Shown: positions 54,346 to 63,398 of the stretch, piece by piece
How positions within the stretch are numbered: position 1 is the first letter of the stretch
Layout of the letters: each line of letters opens with the position of its first letter
From: Leptothrix sp. (in: b-proteobacteria)
Lineage (GTDB): Bacteria; Pseudomonadota; Gammaproteobacteria; Burkholderiales; Burkholderiaceae_C
NCBI GenBank assembly: GCA_013822685.1
Contig: PNKV01000021.1
Coordinates: 1-64,000, forward strand
Direction of reading: 5' to 3'
DNA length: 64,000 nt
Made by a program: the position numbers and the translations under genes
The notes under the pieces: generated by a model
What the model was told of the DNA's origin: nothing
Databases searched by the model: none
What the model saw: only the letters and a program-made list of their open reading frames with translations

Positions 54346-54936
54346 ATGCGCTCGATCACCCCCCGCGGCCTGGCCTTGCTTTGCGCCTCGACCACCCTTT
54401 GCGTGGCGTCTCACGCTGCCGATGCCCCGCCCATCAAGCCGGGGCTTTGGCAAGTTCGCAGCGAGCGTGCGGTGGATGGCGTCAAGTCCCCTCCCATGGC
54501 CGCGCAGATGAACAACCTGCCGCCCGAAGTGCGCAAGCAGATGGAGGCCATGATGAAGCAAAAGGGCGTGGACATGAGCGGTGGCACGGGCGACATCAAA
54601 CTCTGCCTGAACAAGGAATCGCTGGACCAGAACCAGTGGCTGGCCCAGAAGAACAGCGAGAAGAATTGCAAGACGGAGATCAAGTCGCGCACCAGCAGCC
54701 GTTGGACCTGGCACTCCAGCTGCATCGACCCCAAATCGGAGACCGATGGCGAGGCCGTGTTCAACAGCCCCGAAAACTACACCATGAAGATAGCCACGAT
54801 CATGGCCATGAATGGCGAAACCAAGACCATGAACATGACGACCACGTCAACCTGGTTGGGCGCGAACTGTGGCGACCTCAAACCGGTCAACACCAAGACC
54901 TTGAACGCGCCCACGACCGCCAAGCCTGCGAAGTGA
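54346..54936 (+). CDS. DUF3617 exported protein
   Basis: A 196-residue protein with a signal peptide (LALLCASTTLCVASHA) and a DUF3617 domain: IKPGLWQVRSERAVDG, LNKESLDQNQWLAQKN, WTWHSSCIDPKSETDGEA, and MNMTTTSTWLGANCGDLKPV. The four cysteines (LCLN, NCKT, SCID, NCGD) likely form two disulfides. Function is unknown; it may bind hydrophobic ligands. ATG 54346 has TTGGAG upstream. Confidence 0.82.
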   Translation: MRSITPRGLALLCASTTLCVASHAADAPPIKPGLWQVRSERAVDGVKSPPMAAQMNNLPPEVRKQMEAMMKQKGVDMSGGTGDIKLCLNKESLDQNQWLAQKNSEKNCKTEIKSRTSSRWTWHSSCIDPKSETDGEAVFNSPENYTMKIATIMAMNGETKTMNMTTTSTWLGANCGDLKPVNTKTLNAPTTAKPAK

Positions 54937-54957
54937 TGCGCGCTGGGCCGCGCCGGC

Positions 54958-56169
54958 TCAGTTGCAGCCGACGATCTTGAACTCGACGCGCCGGTCGAGG
55001 GCATCGACGGCGTTGTCAGAAGCGCTACCCACAATGTTCTGCCGGAAGCCCATGCCCGTGGCCTTGGTGCGAGGCCCCAGGTTGGCGGCTTCGGCCGTCA
55101 GGCGTTGCTTGACGTAAGCCGCCCGCTGCAAGGACAGCGAATCGTTGGATTGCTCTGAGCCCGTGCGGCTGGTGTGGCCGATGATGTTCATGCACACCTT
55201 GGCGGCAGTGCTTTCACGGGCGATCTGGCGCAACCACATGCCATAGGCGCCGCTGATGCGGGTGTCGGACCAGAACTCGGTGCTGCCTGGGTTGAACAGG
55301 AACTTCACGCCCAGTTCGTTGTAGGCAATGCCCATGGCCACGACTTTGCCGAAGGCGGTCTCGGCCTCGGCGGTGCGGCCCAGCTTGACGTTGGCCAGGT
55401 AGATGCCGTTGAGCACGCGCAGCTGTTCGCCAGCGGGCGTGGCCAGGGCGCTGCGGTATTGGCCCAGGGCCTCCTGGTAGCGCTCGGAGTTGTACAGGGT
55501 GGTGGCCTCGTTGATCAAGGTGGCGGCGGCAATGCGGTCCAGGTAGAAGGCATCGGCCTTTTGGCCGGGGGCTGTGGCGGTGGAGCGGATATAGCCCTCC
55601 AGCACCTGGTCTTTCACCAGCACGGGGCTGTCGCGGTAATAGGGCAGGGGGTTGTTGTCCAGCCCGGCACCTTGTGCTTGTGCCGAGGCCTGAGCCACCA
55701 CCTTGCCGCTGCGCAACTCGGTCAGGGCCAAGTTCAGCTTGAAGGTGTTGCGGGCATGCTCGCCCTGGGCACGTGTCATGGTGCCGGTCAGCAGGTACTG
55801 GGCCTTGCTGAGGTTGGCCGACTGGAATGGCAGCAGGTCGAAGACATCGTGGCTGGAGGCGAGCCGATCGGTGACGCGCTTCTCAAACAGCTTGGTGGCG
55901 CCGGTTTGCTGACCGGTGCTGCTGTCCAGGAAAGGGTCCACCACCACGCCGCGCTTGGCCAGTTTGGACTCCACCTTGGCCAGGAAGGCGGGCAGGGTCT
56001 GGGTTTGGGAGACGAGGCCGTCGGTGGCTTTGGCCACGGCCTGCTCAAAGGGCAACTCATTGCTGACGGAAGTGGCTTGGGGCGTGGCGCACGCCGCCAG
56101 ACAAAAGGTGACCAGGGCGGCCAGGCAGGCCAGCAAGCCTCTGCGCAAAACGTGGGCGGCGGACTTCAT
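54958..56169 (-). CDS. OmpA-type outer-membrane lipoprotein coupled to a Ser/Thr kinase
   Basis: A ~403-residue lipoprotein: signal with lipobox FCLAACATPQ; residues ~30-190 bear curli-associated FlgO/CsgG-like elements (SKAQYLLTGTMTRAQGE; LNLALTELRSGKVVAQAS); ~210-270 form a TPR-like part (LINEATTLYNSERYQEALGQ; NVKLGRTAEAETAF); and the C-terminal ~120 residues are OmpA_C-like (NIIGHTSRTGSEQSNDSLSL; DALDRRVEFKIV), which binds peptidoglycan. The ATG at 56169 overlaps the kinase gene by 4 nt. It may serve as the envelope partner for that kinase. Confidence 0.83.
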   Translation of the reverse strand: MKSAAHVLRRGLLACLAALVTFCLAACATPQATSVSNELPFEQAVAKATDGLVSQTQTLPAFLAKVESKLAKRGVVVDPFLDSSTGQQTGATKLFEKRVTDRLASSHDVFDLLPFQSANLSKAQYLLTGTMTRAQGEHARNTFKLNLALTELRSGKVVAQASAQAQGAGLDNNPLPYYRDSPVLVKDQVLEGYIRSTATAPGQKADAFYLDRIAAATLINEATTLYNSERYQEALGQYRSALATPAGEQLRVLNGIYLANVKLGRTAEAETAFGKVVAMGIAYNELGVKFLFNPGSTEFWSDTRISGAYGMWLRQIARESTAAKVCMNIIGHTSRTGSEQSNDSLSLQRAAYVKQRLTAEAANLGPRTKATGMGFRQNIVGSASDNAVDALDRRVEFKIVGCN

Positions 56170-57788
56170 CGGCACTCCTTCTTCAGAAAAGCGGTTTCCT
56201 CCGGGCTGAGGGTTTCCAGGGAGGCTTTTTGAAGAATATCACCGCAGCGTGCCCGCAAAGCCGGGTCTTGACGAGGCGGGGGTTGCATCTTTTGGGGGAT
56301 TTCTGATGGGGCTTTCGGTACTTTCAGCTTGGTGGCCGTGGGCTCGACCGCGCGGTTGGACTTGGGCGCTGCGGCTGGGGTCTCGGCGGCTTTCACTGGC
56401 TCTGTCTCGGGTGCCGGCGTGGGGGCGCTGGCCACCGGTTCGGACTTGGGGGCCGATGGGGTCGTCGCGATGGGCGCTGCCGCCGTGGGCACGGGCAACG
56501 CTGCCGTTGGCAAGGGAGAGGGATCAACAGGCGGAGCCGGTGTCGGGTTTCTCGTGGCCATCCACCAGGCCAACGCACCCACTGTGGCCAACGCGATGCC
56601 GACCAGCAGCAGCCGCTCGGGCGCTTTGGACCGGCGTTGTTGGGCTGAAGTGGGCTCAGCGGTGCGCAAGGGCGATGGCGTGATCACCGGACGGGCCACG
56701 GCCGCTGGTGGTACGGCGGCAGCCCCTGGCGCTGCTGAGGTCGGGGCCTCCGAAGTGGCGATCGACGGGGCCATGGGCGTGGCAGCGGCGCGTGCTGACT
56801 CTGGTGCTGCGTCGATCATCGTGCGCAGTTGCGTCACGCTTTGCGGCCGCTCGTGGGGCCTGACCGCCAGGCACTCGTCTATGGCCTTCAGAAAGTGCGC
56901 GCTGTAGCGGCCTGCGGCCACCTCGCTCAAGGGCTTCAACTTGTCGGCCATCAGGCGGTCGACCGAAGACATGGGCGCTTTGCCGGTGACCGCGTAATAC
57001 ACCACGCAGGCCAGCGCGTACAGATCAGTCCAGGCGCCTTGCGGCATCGACGACGATTCCTCGCCGTATTGCTCTATGGGCGCATAGCCGGGCTTGAGCA
57101 CCACGGTCAAGGCATGGGTCATGTCGCCGATCACGCGCCGGGCCGCGCCAAAGTCCAGCAGCAGCGGGCCGGTGGCGGTCAAAAGGATGTTGTCGGGCGC
57201 GATGTCGCGGTGAAAGCAGTGCGCGGCGTGCATCACTTCAAGGGCGTCCATCAAGGGGCGCAGCCAGGCTTTCAATTCGGCCTCGGTGGGTGGGCGGCCC
57301 AAGTCGGCCAGGGCGCGCTTGAGGGTCGGGCCTTCGTAATAGGGCATCACCATGTAAGCTGTGCCATGGCCTTCCCAGAAGCGGTACACCTTGACCAGCG
57401 ATGGGTGGTCGAACTGGGCCAGCAGCCGGGCTTCGTTGACGAAGCTTTTCAGGCCGGCCTGGAAGGTCTCGCGGTGGCGCTCGGACTTGACCGACACCGT
57501 GGCCGTGGTGTTGGAGCGCGCCGCCAGCGATGAGGGCATGTACTCCTTGAGCGCCACCTGGCGTTGCAAGGATTCGTCATAGGCCAGGTAGACGATGCCA
57601 AAGCCGCCTTCGCCGATCAGGCCCTTGATCTCGAACTCGCCCAGCCGGGTGCCATCGGGCAAGGTGTGGTTGAACAAAGACGAGCTGGAGACGAAATGGG
57701 GCAGATCACTGTCACCAAAGGAGGTGGAGATGATGGTTCGATCGTCGTCTTCTTCCGGTCCCCGAGTCATCGCGTTTTCTCGTGTCAT
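56166..57788 (-). CDS. Membrane Hanks-type Ser/Thr protein kinase
   Basis: A 540-residue kinase. The domain (~50-320) has the G-loop IGEGGFGIVY, ATP Lys81 (VALKEYM), catalytic loop CFHRDIAPDNILL (near 195), DFGAAR and APE-like GYAPIEQYG. A linker rich in Ala and Pro follows, then a single TM (LLLVGIALATVGALAWWMA, ~residues 398-416), and a Pro/Ala-rich periplasmic region with a C-terminal cysteine pair (RCGDILQK; KKECR). There is no PASTA domain. It is expected to phosphorylate cytoplasmic proteins; the partner is the OmpA-type lipoprotein. The start is ATG 57788. Confidence 0.92.
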   Translation of the reverse strand: MTRENAMTRGPEEDDDRTIISTSFGDSDLPHFVSSSSLFNHTLPDGTRLGEFEIKGLIGEGGFGIVYLAYDESLQRQVALKEYMPSSLAARSNTTATVSVKSERHRETFQAGLKSFVNEARLLAQFDHPSLVKVYRFWEGHGTAYMVMPYYEGPTLKRALADLGRPPTEAELKAWLRPLMDALEVMHAAHCFHRDIAPDNILLTATGPLLLDFGAARRVIGDMTHALTVVLKPGYAPIEQYGEESSSMPQGAWTDLYALACVVYYAVTGKAPMSSVDRLMADKLKPLSEVAAGRYSAHFLKAIDECLAVRPHERPQSVTQLRTMIDAAPESARAAATPMAPSIATSEAPTSAAPGAAAVPPAAVARPVITPSPLRTAEPTSAQQRRSKAPERLLLVGIALATVGALAWWMATRNPTPAPPVDPSPLPTAALPVPTAAAPIATTPSAPKSEPVASAPTPAPETEPVKAAETPAAAPKSNRAVEPTATKLKVPKAPSEIPQKMQPPPRQDPALRARCGDILQKASLETLSPEETAFLKKECR

Positions 57789-58013
57789 GGCTGCACCAAC
57801 ATTGCAAGCCTGGGTAGTCCCGCAGTCATTTTAGGCGACGGCATTGCATCATCGATGGCTGTTCCTGCCGCTGGTATATATTGCGGTGTCCCGTTTCCCC
57901 ATGGTCATCGTGCTGGCCATTTGATTGATGCGAGGGGAACGCGGAATGTGTCAGCGCAATGCGCCAAGGTTTGTGGAATTGAACTCGGCCATCATCATGA
58001 AAGCCAGCACATC

Positions 58014-60152
58014 ATGACCTTACATCGGCACTTCGCGGATCTTCGCTTCAGCCCCTCGGCGGTGGCCCTGGCCGTGCGCTGTGTGGCCACAGCCTGCGCG
58101 GTCATCGGACTGGGCGGCCAGGCTTTCGCGCAGGCCGTGAGCGAGGAAGACGAGCTGGCCCTGGCCTATGGCGACAAGTCGTTCGTGAGCATCGCGACCG
58201 GCTCGCGCGTTCCCGTCAGCCGCGCCCCGGCCGTGGCCACCGTGATCACGGCCCAAGACATTGCCTCCATGGGCGCCACCGACCTGGACGAGATTCTGGA
58301 GACCGTGCCCGGCTTGCATGTGGCGCGCGAGACACAGGGATTCGCGCCGGTCTACGTGATCCGCGGCATCAACCTGGGCTTCAACCCGCAAGTGCTGATG
58401 CTGATCAACGGCATCCCCATGACCACGGTGTACACCGGCAACCGGGGCGGAGGCTGGGGCGGCATGCCGGTCGAGAACATCGCACGGGTTGAAGTGATAC
58501 GGGGCCCCGGTTCAGCCTTGTATGGCGCCGACGCTTTCGCGGGCGTCATCAACGTGATCACCAAGACTTCGGCGGATATCAATGGCACCGAGCTGGGCCT
58601 GCGCGGCGGCTCTTTCAAGACGGGCGATGCCTGGATGCTGCACGGCGGCAAGTGGGGCGCGGTGGACGTGTCAGGCTACCTGCGCGTGGGCCGCACGGAT
58701 GGAGACCGCCGGATTGTTCAGGCCGATGCGCAAACAGGGCTGGATGCTGTTGGCACGCAGGCTTCTCTTGCGCCGGGGCCGATCAACAATGGCCGCGATT
58801 CATTCGACGGGGCGCTGGACTTGAGCCTGGACAAATGGCGGTTTCGCGTGTCGTACAAAGAGCGCGATGACATCGGCACGGGCACGGGGGTGGCTTCGGC
58901 CTTGGACCCTGAGGGGCAGATCTACAGCCAGACCCTCACCTCAGATTTGACCTACGAGAACCGCAACATCGCCGAGGACTGGGCGGCGAACATGCAGATC
59001 AGTGTGATGCACTACACGGAGCTGACCGACCTGACCTTGTTCCCGGCCGGCACCCAGTTCGTTGGGCCGGACGTCTTCGTGGACGGCGTGATTGGCAATC
59101 CGGCCAAGTGGGAGCGGCATGGTCGCGTGGGCGGCTCGGCCACTTACACCGGCTTCAAGATGCACCGCATTCGCCTGGGGATGGGCGCAGAGCGCGAAGA
59201 GGTCTACAAAACGCGCGAGACCAAGAATTTCCACGCCAATTTCACCCGCATTGGCACCGGGTCGCGGGCCGACGTTGTTGATGTGTCGGACACGGAGCCT
59301 TTCATGCGGCCCCAAGGGCGCACCAAGCGCTACCTGTATGCGCAGGACGAATGGAACCTGGGCAAGGACTGGACATTGACCGCCGGCGTGCGCAACGACC
59401 ACTACTCGGACTTTGGCAGCACCACCAATCCGCGCCTGGCCTTGGTCTGGGAGGCGGCTTACAACGTGACCACCAAGCTGCTGTATGGCACGGCGTTTCG
59501 CGCCCCTTCGATGTCGGAGTTGTACGCCATCAACAACCCGGTCGTCACGGGCAACCCGAACCTGGTGCCTGAAAAAATCCGAACGGTGGAGGCGGCCGTG
59601 TCATGGCAGCCCTTGAACAAGCTGCAGCTGGGCATGAACTTCTTCCACTACGAGATGAAGGACATCATCCGGCTGATCAGCTCTGTGTACCAGAACAATG
59701 GCCAGCAAACCGGCAATGGCCTGGAGTTCGAAGCCACCTGGGACGCGATGAAAGACCTGCGCCTGACAGGCAACTACAGCTACCAGCGGTCGGTGGACGA
59801 GGGCACTGGGCAGCCTGCGGCCAATGCGCCACGGCACCATGTCTACCTGCGGACCAACTGGCGCTTCACGCCCGGCTGGTCGGTGGACCCGCAAGTCAAT
59901 TGGATCAGCGATCGGCCACGCGAGCCCGGCGATGCACGCGCCGACCTGAAGGGCTATGCCACGGTCGACCTGACCTTGCGCACCGACCATTCCAGCCGCG
60001 GATGGGACGTGGCCATGTCCGTGCGCAATCTGTTTGACGTGGATGCGCGTGAACCTTCGCCCTACGACCGGGGGCAGCCCTTCATTTCACTGCCCTATGA
60101 CTTCCCCTTGCCGGGTCGCTCGATCTACGTGCAGGCCAGCTACCAGTTCTAG
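58014..60152 (+). CDS. TonB-dependent outer-membrane receptor
   Basis: A ~712-residue receptor. Signal peptide (LAVRCVATACAVIGLGGQAFA). Plug domain ~60-180: ATVITAQDIASMGATDLDEI, then NIARVEVIRGPGSALYGADA and GVINVITK. Then a beta-barrel with the last strand ending in RSIYVQASYQF (aromatic C-terminus). The receptor is of the type that transports vitamin B12, siderophores or other ligands; no ligand can be named. It is divergent from the kinase gene and converges with a hybrid kinase gene. ATG 58014 is used; the longer frame upstream covers a non-homologous leader. Confidence 0.9.
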   Translation: MTLHRHFADLRFSPSAVALAVRCVATACAVIGLGGQAFAQAVSEEDELALAYGDKSFVSIATGSRVPVSRAPAVATVITAQDIASMGATDLDEILETVPGLHVARETQGFAPVYVIRGINLGFNPQVLMLINGIPMTTVYTGNRGGGWGGMPVENIARVEVIRGPGSALYGADAFAGVINVITKTSADINGTELGLRGGSFKTGDAWMLHGGKWGAVDVSGYLRVGRTDGDRRIVQADAQTGLDAVGTQASLAPGPINNGRDSFDGALDLSLDKWRFRVSYKERDDIGTGTGVASALDPEGQIYSQTLTSDLTYENRNIAEDWAANMQISVMHYTELTDLTLFPAGTQFVGPDVFVDGVIGNPAKWERHGRVGGSATYTGFKMHRIRLGMGAEREEVYKTRETKNFHANFTRIGTGSRADVVDVSDTEPFMRPQGRTKRYLYAQDEWNLGKDWTLTAGVRNDHYSDFGSTTNPRLALVWEAAYNVTTKLLYGTAFRAPSMSELYAINNPVVTGNPNLVPEKIRTVEAAVSWQPLNKLQLGMNFFHYEMKDIIRLISSVYQNNGQQTGNGLEFEATWDAMKDLRLTGNYSYQRSVDEGTGQPAANAPRHHVYLRTNWRFTPGWSVDPQVNWISDRPREPGDARADLKGYATVDLTLRTDHSSRGWDVAMSVRNLFDVDAREPSPYDRGQPFISLPYDFPLPGRSIYVQASYQF

Positions 60153-60158
60153 TGCGGC

Positions 60159-62210
60159 TCAGTGCTGGCCGCTGGCAGGTGCGTCGGTGGTCCAGCTCAG
60201 GTTCAAGTGGGCACTCAACTGGGCCAGCAAGATGGCCCGTTCAAAGGGTTTGGTCATGAAGCCATTGGCCCCGGCCTGCATGGCCTGAGTGCGGTCGGCG
60301 TTGGACGCGTTGGCTGACAGCGCGATGACGGGCAAGGACTGCGTGGCCAGCGACTTCCGCAATTGCCGGATCGCCTCCAGCCCATCCATCACGGGCATGG
60401 ACAGGTCCATCAGGATCACATCGGGCGCGGCGGCCTGCACCTGGTCCAGGGCAGCCTGGCCATTGTTGGCCTCTACCGTGTCAAAGCCCAGCGGCCTGAG
60501 CAGGTCGATCAGCATGGTGCGGTTGGCGGGCACGTCGTCGGCAATCAACACCTTGCGCCTTGGGCCGAGGTAGCCCGTGACGGCCGGCAGGGTGGCCGCC
60601 GGCGAGCCATCGCTGGGAGCGGGGTTGACCCAAGGCAGCTTCAATTCAAACCAGAACAGGCTGCCAATGCCGTCCTGGCTGTCCACATGCACCTCGCCGC
60701 CCATCAGGCGCACCAGCTGGCGGCTGATGGCCAGGCCCAGGCCCGTGCCGCCGGATCGGCTGCGGGCATCACCGGCTTGCTCGAACGGCTCAAAAATACG
60801 TTGCAGCTCACTGCCGCGGATGCCGGTGCCGGTGTCTTGCACCTCAAAGCGCAGGTCGATCTCTCGGGCCCGGGCGTCGCGGTTGACCACGGTGACCCCA
60901 AGCCGCACCTGGCCCTTCTCGGTGAACTTGACGGCGTTGCTCAACAGGTTGAGCAGGACTTGCCGCAAGCGCTTCTCGTCCACTTCAACGGCGGCAGGCA
61001 GGTCTGGCGCGCATTCGAAGTCAAAGCGCAGTGTCTTTTCCTCGGCCTTGATGCGGATGATGTCCACCAGGCCGCTGAGGAAGGACTGGGGGTGAACCGC
61101 GGCGGGGTAAAGCTCGGTCTTGCCGGCCTCGATGCGCGACAGGTCCAGGATGTCGATGATGAGCAGCAGCAAGTGCTCGCCGCTGTTGTGGATGGTGTTC
61201 AGGCCCATGACCTGGCGCTCGGTGAGCGTCTTGTCCATCTTCAGGATCTGGGCGTAGCCCATGATGGCGTTCAGCGGCGTGCGCAGCTCGTGGCTCATGC
61301 GGGCCAGGAAGGCGCTCTTGGCATCGTTGGCGATCTCGGCGCGCTCCTTGGCCATGCGCAGCTCGGTGGTGCGGTCGCGCACCAGATCTTCCAGGTGCTC
61401 GCGGTGGCGTTGCACTTCTTCGCCGCGCTCTTGCAGCACCGAGCTCATGCGGTTGAAGGCCTGGGCCATGGCCTGGATGTCTTGCGGGCCGTCCACCTCG
61501 GCGCGCACATCGGCTTCACCACGTTCGGTGCGTGCCATGGCCTTGGACAGGCTGTTCAAAGGCCGCGTGATGCGCGTGGCCAGGAAACGGATCGCGATCA
61601 GGAACAAGGCCGCGAAGAAGAACGAGCTGGCCAGGTTCACGAAGAAGATGTTGGCCATCATGCGCGTCAGCGTGGCCTTGCTGTGCACCAGGCGCACCTG
61701 CCCCAGGAACTCGGTGGCGGGTGGCTCGACGTCGAAGGGCGATGCGGCTGGTTTGGTCCACACGGGCGCCACGAACTGCCAGGTGTCTTCGGTTTCGGCT
61801 TCGAGGTAGGCCTCGCGGGGGGGCGGCGAGGGCAGGGCCTTGGTGGCGGATTCGGTGCCCGCCTTACCCTTGGAGAGCAGCACGCCGCCATCGCTGGCGC
61901 GGATCTCGACACGCAGCACATCGGGGTAGGCCAGGGTGGCGTTCACCGCGTCGTGGGCGTTCTCGGCCGAGGCGTAGAGCAGCGCCAAGGTGCTTTGCGT
62001 GGCCAGGCTGGTGGCGATGCTCATGCTCTGCCGCATCAGCGTGTCACGGATCTGGCGGCCACCTTGCCAGGCGCTGGCCATGGACGAGAACAGGGCCATG
62101 CAGATCACGCCGATGATGACGGCGATGCTGAGCTGGCGCTGGAAAGTCATCTGGCGCAGAAAACCTGAAAGTCTGCGCTCAATGAACAACTGTTGAGTGT
62201 GACTGTTCAT
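60159..62210 (-). CDS. Membrane hybrid kinase with HAMP and receiver
   Basis: A 683-residue kinase: TM1 ~30-46 (IAVIIGVICMALFSSMA), a periplasmic CHASE8-type region (LALLYASAENAHDAVNATLA), TM2 ~190-208 (FFVNLASSFFFAALFLIA), HAMP, coiled coil, His near residue 305 ([20 protein letters not shown]), HATPase_c ([34 protein letters not shown]) and a receiver with Asp near 598 (VILMDLSMPVMDG). It begins 1 nt after the SBP gene and is in its operon. The receptor and SBP genes may feed signals to this kinase. Confidence 0.9.
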   Translation of the reverse strand: MNSHTQQLFIERRLSGFLRQMTFQRQLSIAVIIGVICMALFSSMASAWQGGRQIRDTLMRQSMSIATSLATQSTLALLYASAENAHDAVNATLAYPDVLRVEIRASDGGVLLSKGKAGTESATKALPSPPPREAYLEAETEDTWQFVAPVWTKPAASPFDVEPPATEFLGQVRLVHSKATLTRMMANIFFVNLASSFFFAALFLIAIRFLATRITRPLNSLSKAMARTERGEADVRAEVDGPQDIQAMAQAFNRMSSVLQERGEEVQRHREHLEDLVRDRTTELRMAKERAEIANDAKSAFLARMSHELRTPLNAIMGYAQILKMDKTLTERQVMGLNTIHNSGEHLLLLIIDILDLSRIEAGKTELYPAAVHPQSFLSGLVDIIRIKAEEKTLRFDFECAPDLPAAVEVDEKRLRQVLLNLLSNAVKFTEKGQVRLGVTVVNRDARAREIDLRFEVQDTGTGIRGSELQRIFEPFEQAGDARSRSGGTGLGLAISRQLVRLMGGEVHVDSQDGIGSLFWFELKLPWVNPAPSDGSPAATLPAVTGYLGPRRKVLIADDVPANRTMLIDLLRPLGFDTVEANNGQAALDQVQAAAPDVILMDLSMPVMDGLEAIRQLRKSLATQSLPVIALSANASNADRTQAMQAGANGFMTKPFERAILLAQLSAHLNLSWTTDAPASGQH

Positions 62211-62211
62211 G

Positions 62212-63174
62212 TCAGGGCTCCGGGAAGACCATGTCAAAGCGCTGCTGCAGGGCATTCAGGTTGATGCCCAGGTGATTGGCGGTGCGTGTGTTCACCGCCA
62301 CCAGCACTTCCTTCAAGGGCCGCACACCGCGGGTGGCGGTGCCGGAAGAGACATACCCCATCGCCCAACCGGCCAGTGCCTTGCCGAGTTCGACGTTGTT
62401 GGGGTAAAGCGAAAACAGGGCGCCGCGCTTGACGTGGGCGGCGCTGCTGGAAAAGACGGCCAGGTTGCGGTTCCAGGCCTCTTGCAGGACCAGGGGCAGC
62501 ACGGCGGTCTCGTCCACGGTGGTGGAATCTTGTGGCAACCAGAGCACATCGCGCTTGGGGTCGGCCGAGCTCAGGCTGTCCTGGTACTGGCGGGTCGCGG
62601 TCTTGAGGTCATCGGCTTCAAAGGCCTGCAGCTCCAGGCCTTGCGCCTTGGCGGCCTCGCGGGCCAGCTTGATCAGCCAGGTGTTTTGGCGCGGGTCGTA
62701 GACCACGATGACGCGCCGGGCCGAGGGCATCAGCGTTTTCAGCTTGGCGAACAGCAAGGCCGGGTCGGGGGCCAGGCTGTGCACCGACAGGTTTTGCGCA
62801 TCGGCCTCGGGCACCGACAGCACGCCGCCAGCGACGATGCCCAAGGTGCGGTCCAGGCCCGTGGCCACTTTGAGGCCATTGCGGCCCAGCGCGATCACGG
62901 CGCGGATGTCGCGGCGTTTCAGCTCGTTGGACAAGTCTTGGGTATTGGCGCTGGCCCCCACGGGGAAGCTGGCCACGCGGCTTTTGGTCTGGTCTTCGAT
63001 GCCACCAATGATGGTGGAGAACACGCTGCGGTAGGGCTCGCCGATGTCTGGGTAAATCACGGCGATGGCACGCGCGGCGTCATCCGATGCAGCATGCGCC
63101 AAGGGCCATTGCCACAACATGACTGCCACTGTCATCCAACGCACGGCCACCCAAAATGCACGGCATGCAAACAA
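62212..63174 (-). CDS. ABC-type substrate-binding protein (PF04392-like), exported
   Basis: A 320-residue periplasmic protein: signal peptide, then IAVIYPDIGEPYRSVFSTII, RAVIALGRNGLKVATGLD, RVIVVYDPRQNTWLIKLARE, VLWLPQDSTTVDETAVLPLV and LAVFSSSAAHVKRGALFSLY. The two-lobed fold and motifs match the ABC_sub_bind (PF04392) family. No permease or ATPase genes are next to it, so it may act as a sensor for the adjoining kinase. The start is uncertain: TTG 63174, GTG 63150 or ATG 63135. Confidence 0.8.
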   Translation of the reverse strand: MFACRAFWVAVRWMTVAVMLWQWPLAHAASDDAARAIAVIYPDIGEPYRSVFSTIIGGIEDQTKSRVASFPVGASANTQDLSNELKRRDIRAVIALGRNGLKVATGLDRTLGIVAGGVLSVPEADAQNLSVHSLAPDPALLFAKLKTLMPSARRVIVVYDPRQNTWLIKLAREAAKAQGLELQAFEADDLKTATRQYQDSLSSADPKRDVLWLPQDSTTVDETAVLPLVLQEAWNRNLAVFSSSAAHVKRGALFSLYPNNVELGKALAGWAMGYVSSGTATRGVRPLKEVLVAVNTRTANHLGINLNALQQRFDMVFPEP

Positions 63175-63398
63175 AACTGATGTCCTCCATTCGGAGCTTG
63201 GACCGAATGCGATAGCTTACCCAGTGTTTCACGCTCGGCGTGGTCCATGTCGGGGATATCGGGATTTCGCGGCCACTTATCTCGGGGTGAGACCCGCGAC
63301 GAGGGGGATGACGCCACACAAGGGGGTAAGTATCATTTTGTTACACGCCGCCGCTTTCAGCGTTTGGACTCCGGGTTGGCGTGGTTTGGATTGACACA

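Noticed and set aside
57872-57882. Extended -10-like TGGTATATA in the gap before the TonB receptor
   Set aside because: No -35 element at the right distance; insufficient to call a promoter.
60363-62168. A 601-codon rightward frame opposite the membrane hybrid kinase
   Set aside because: Antisense to a gene with all kinase motifs; no ribosome-binding site or domain.
63230-63242. Small inverted repeat CACGC/GCGTG between the binding protein and the ThDP enzyme
   Set aside because: Only five base pairs with a three-base loop; expected by chance.
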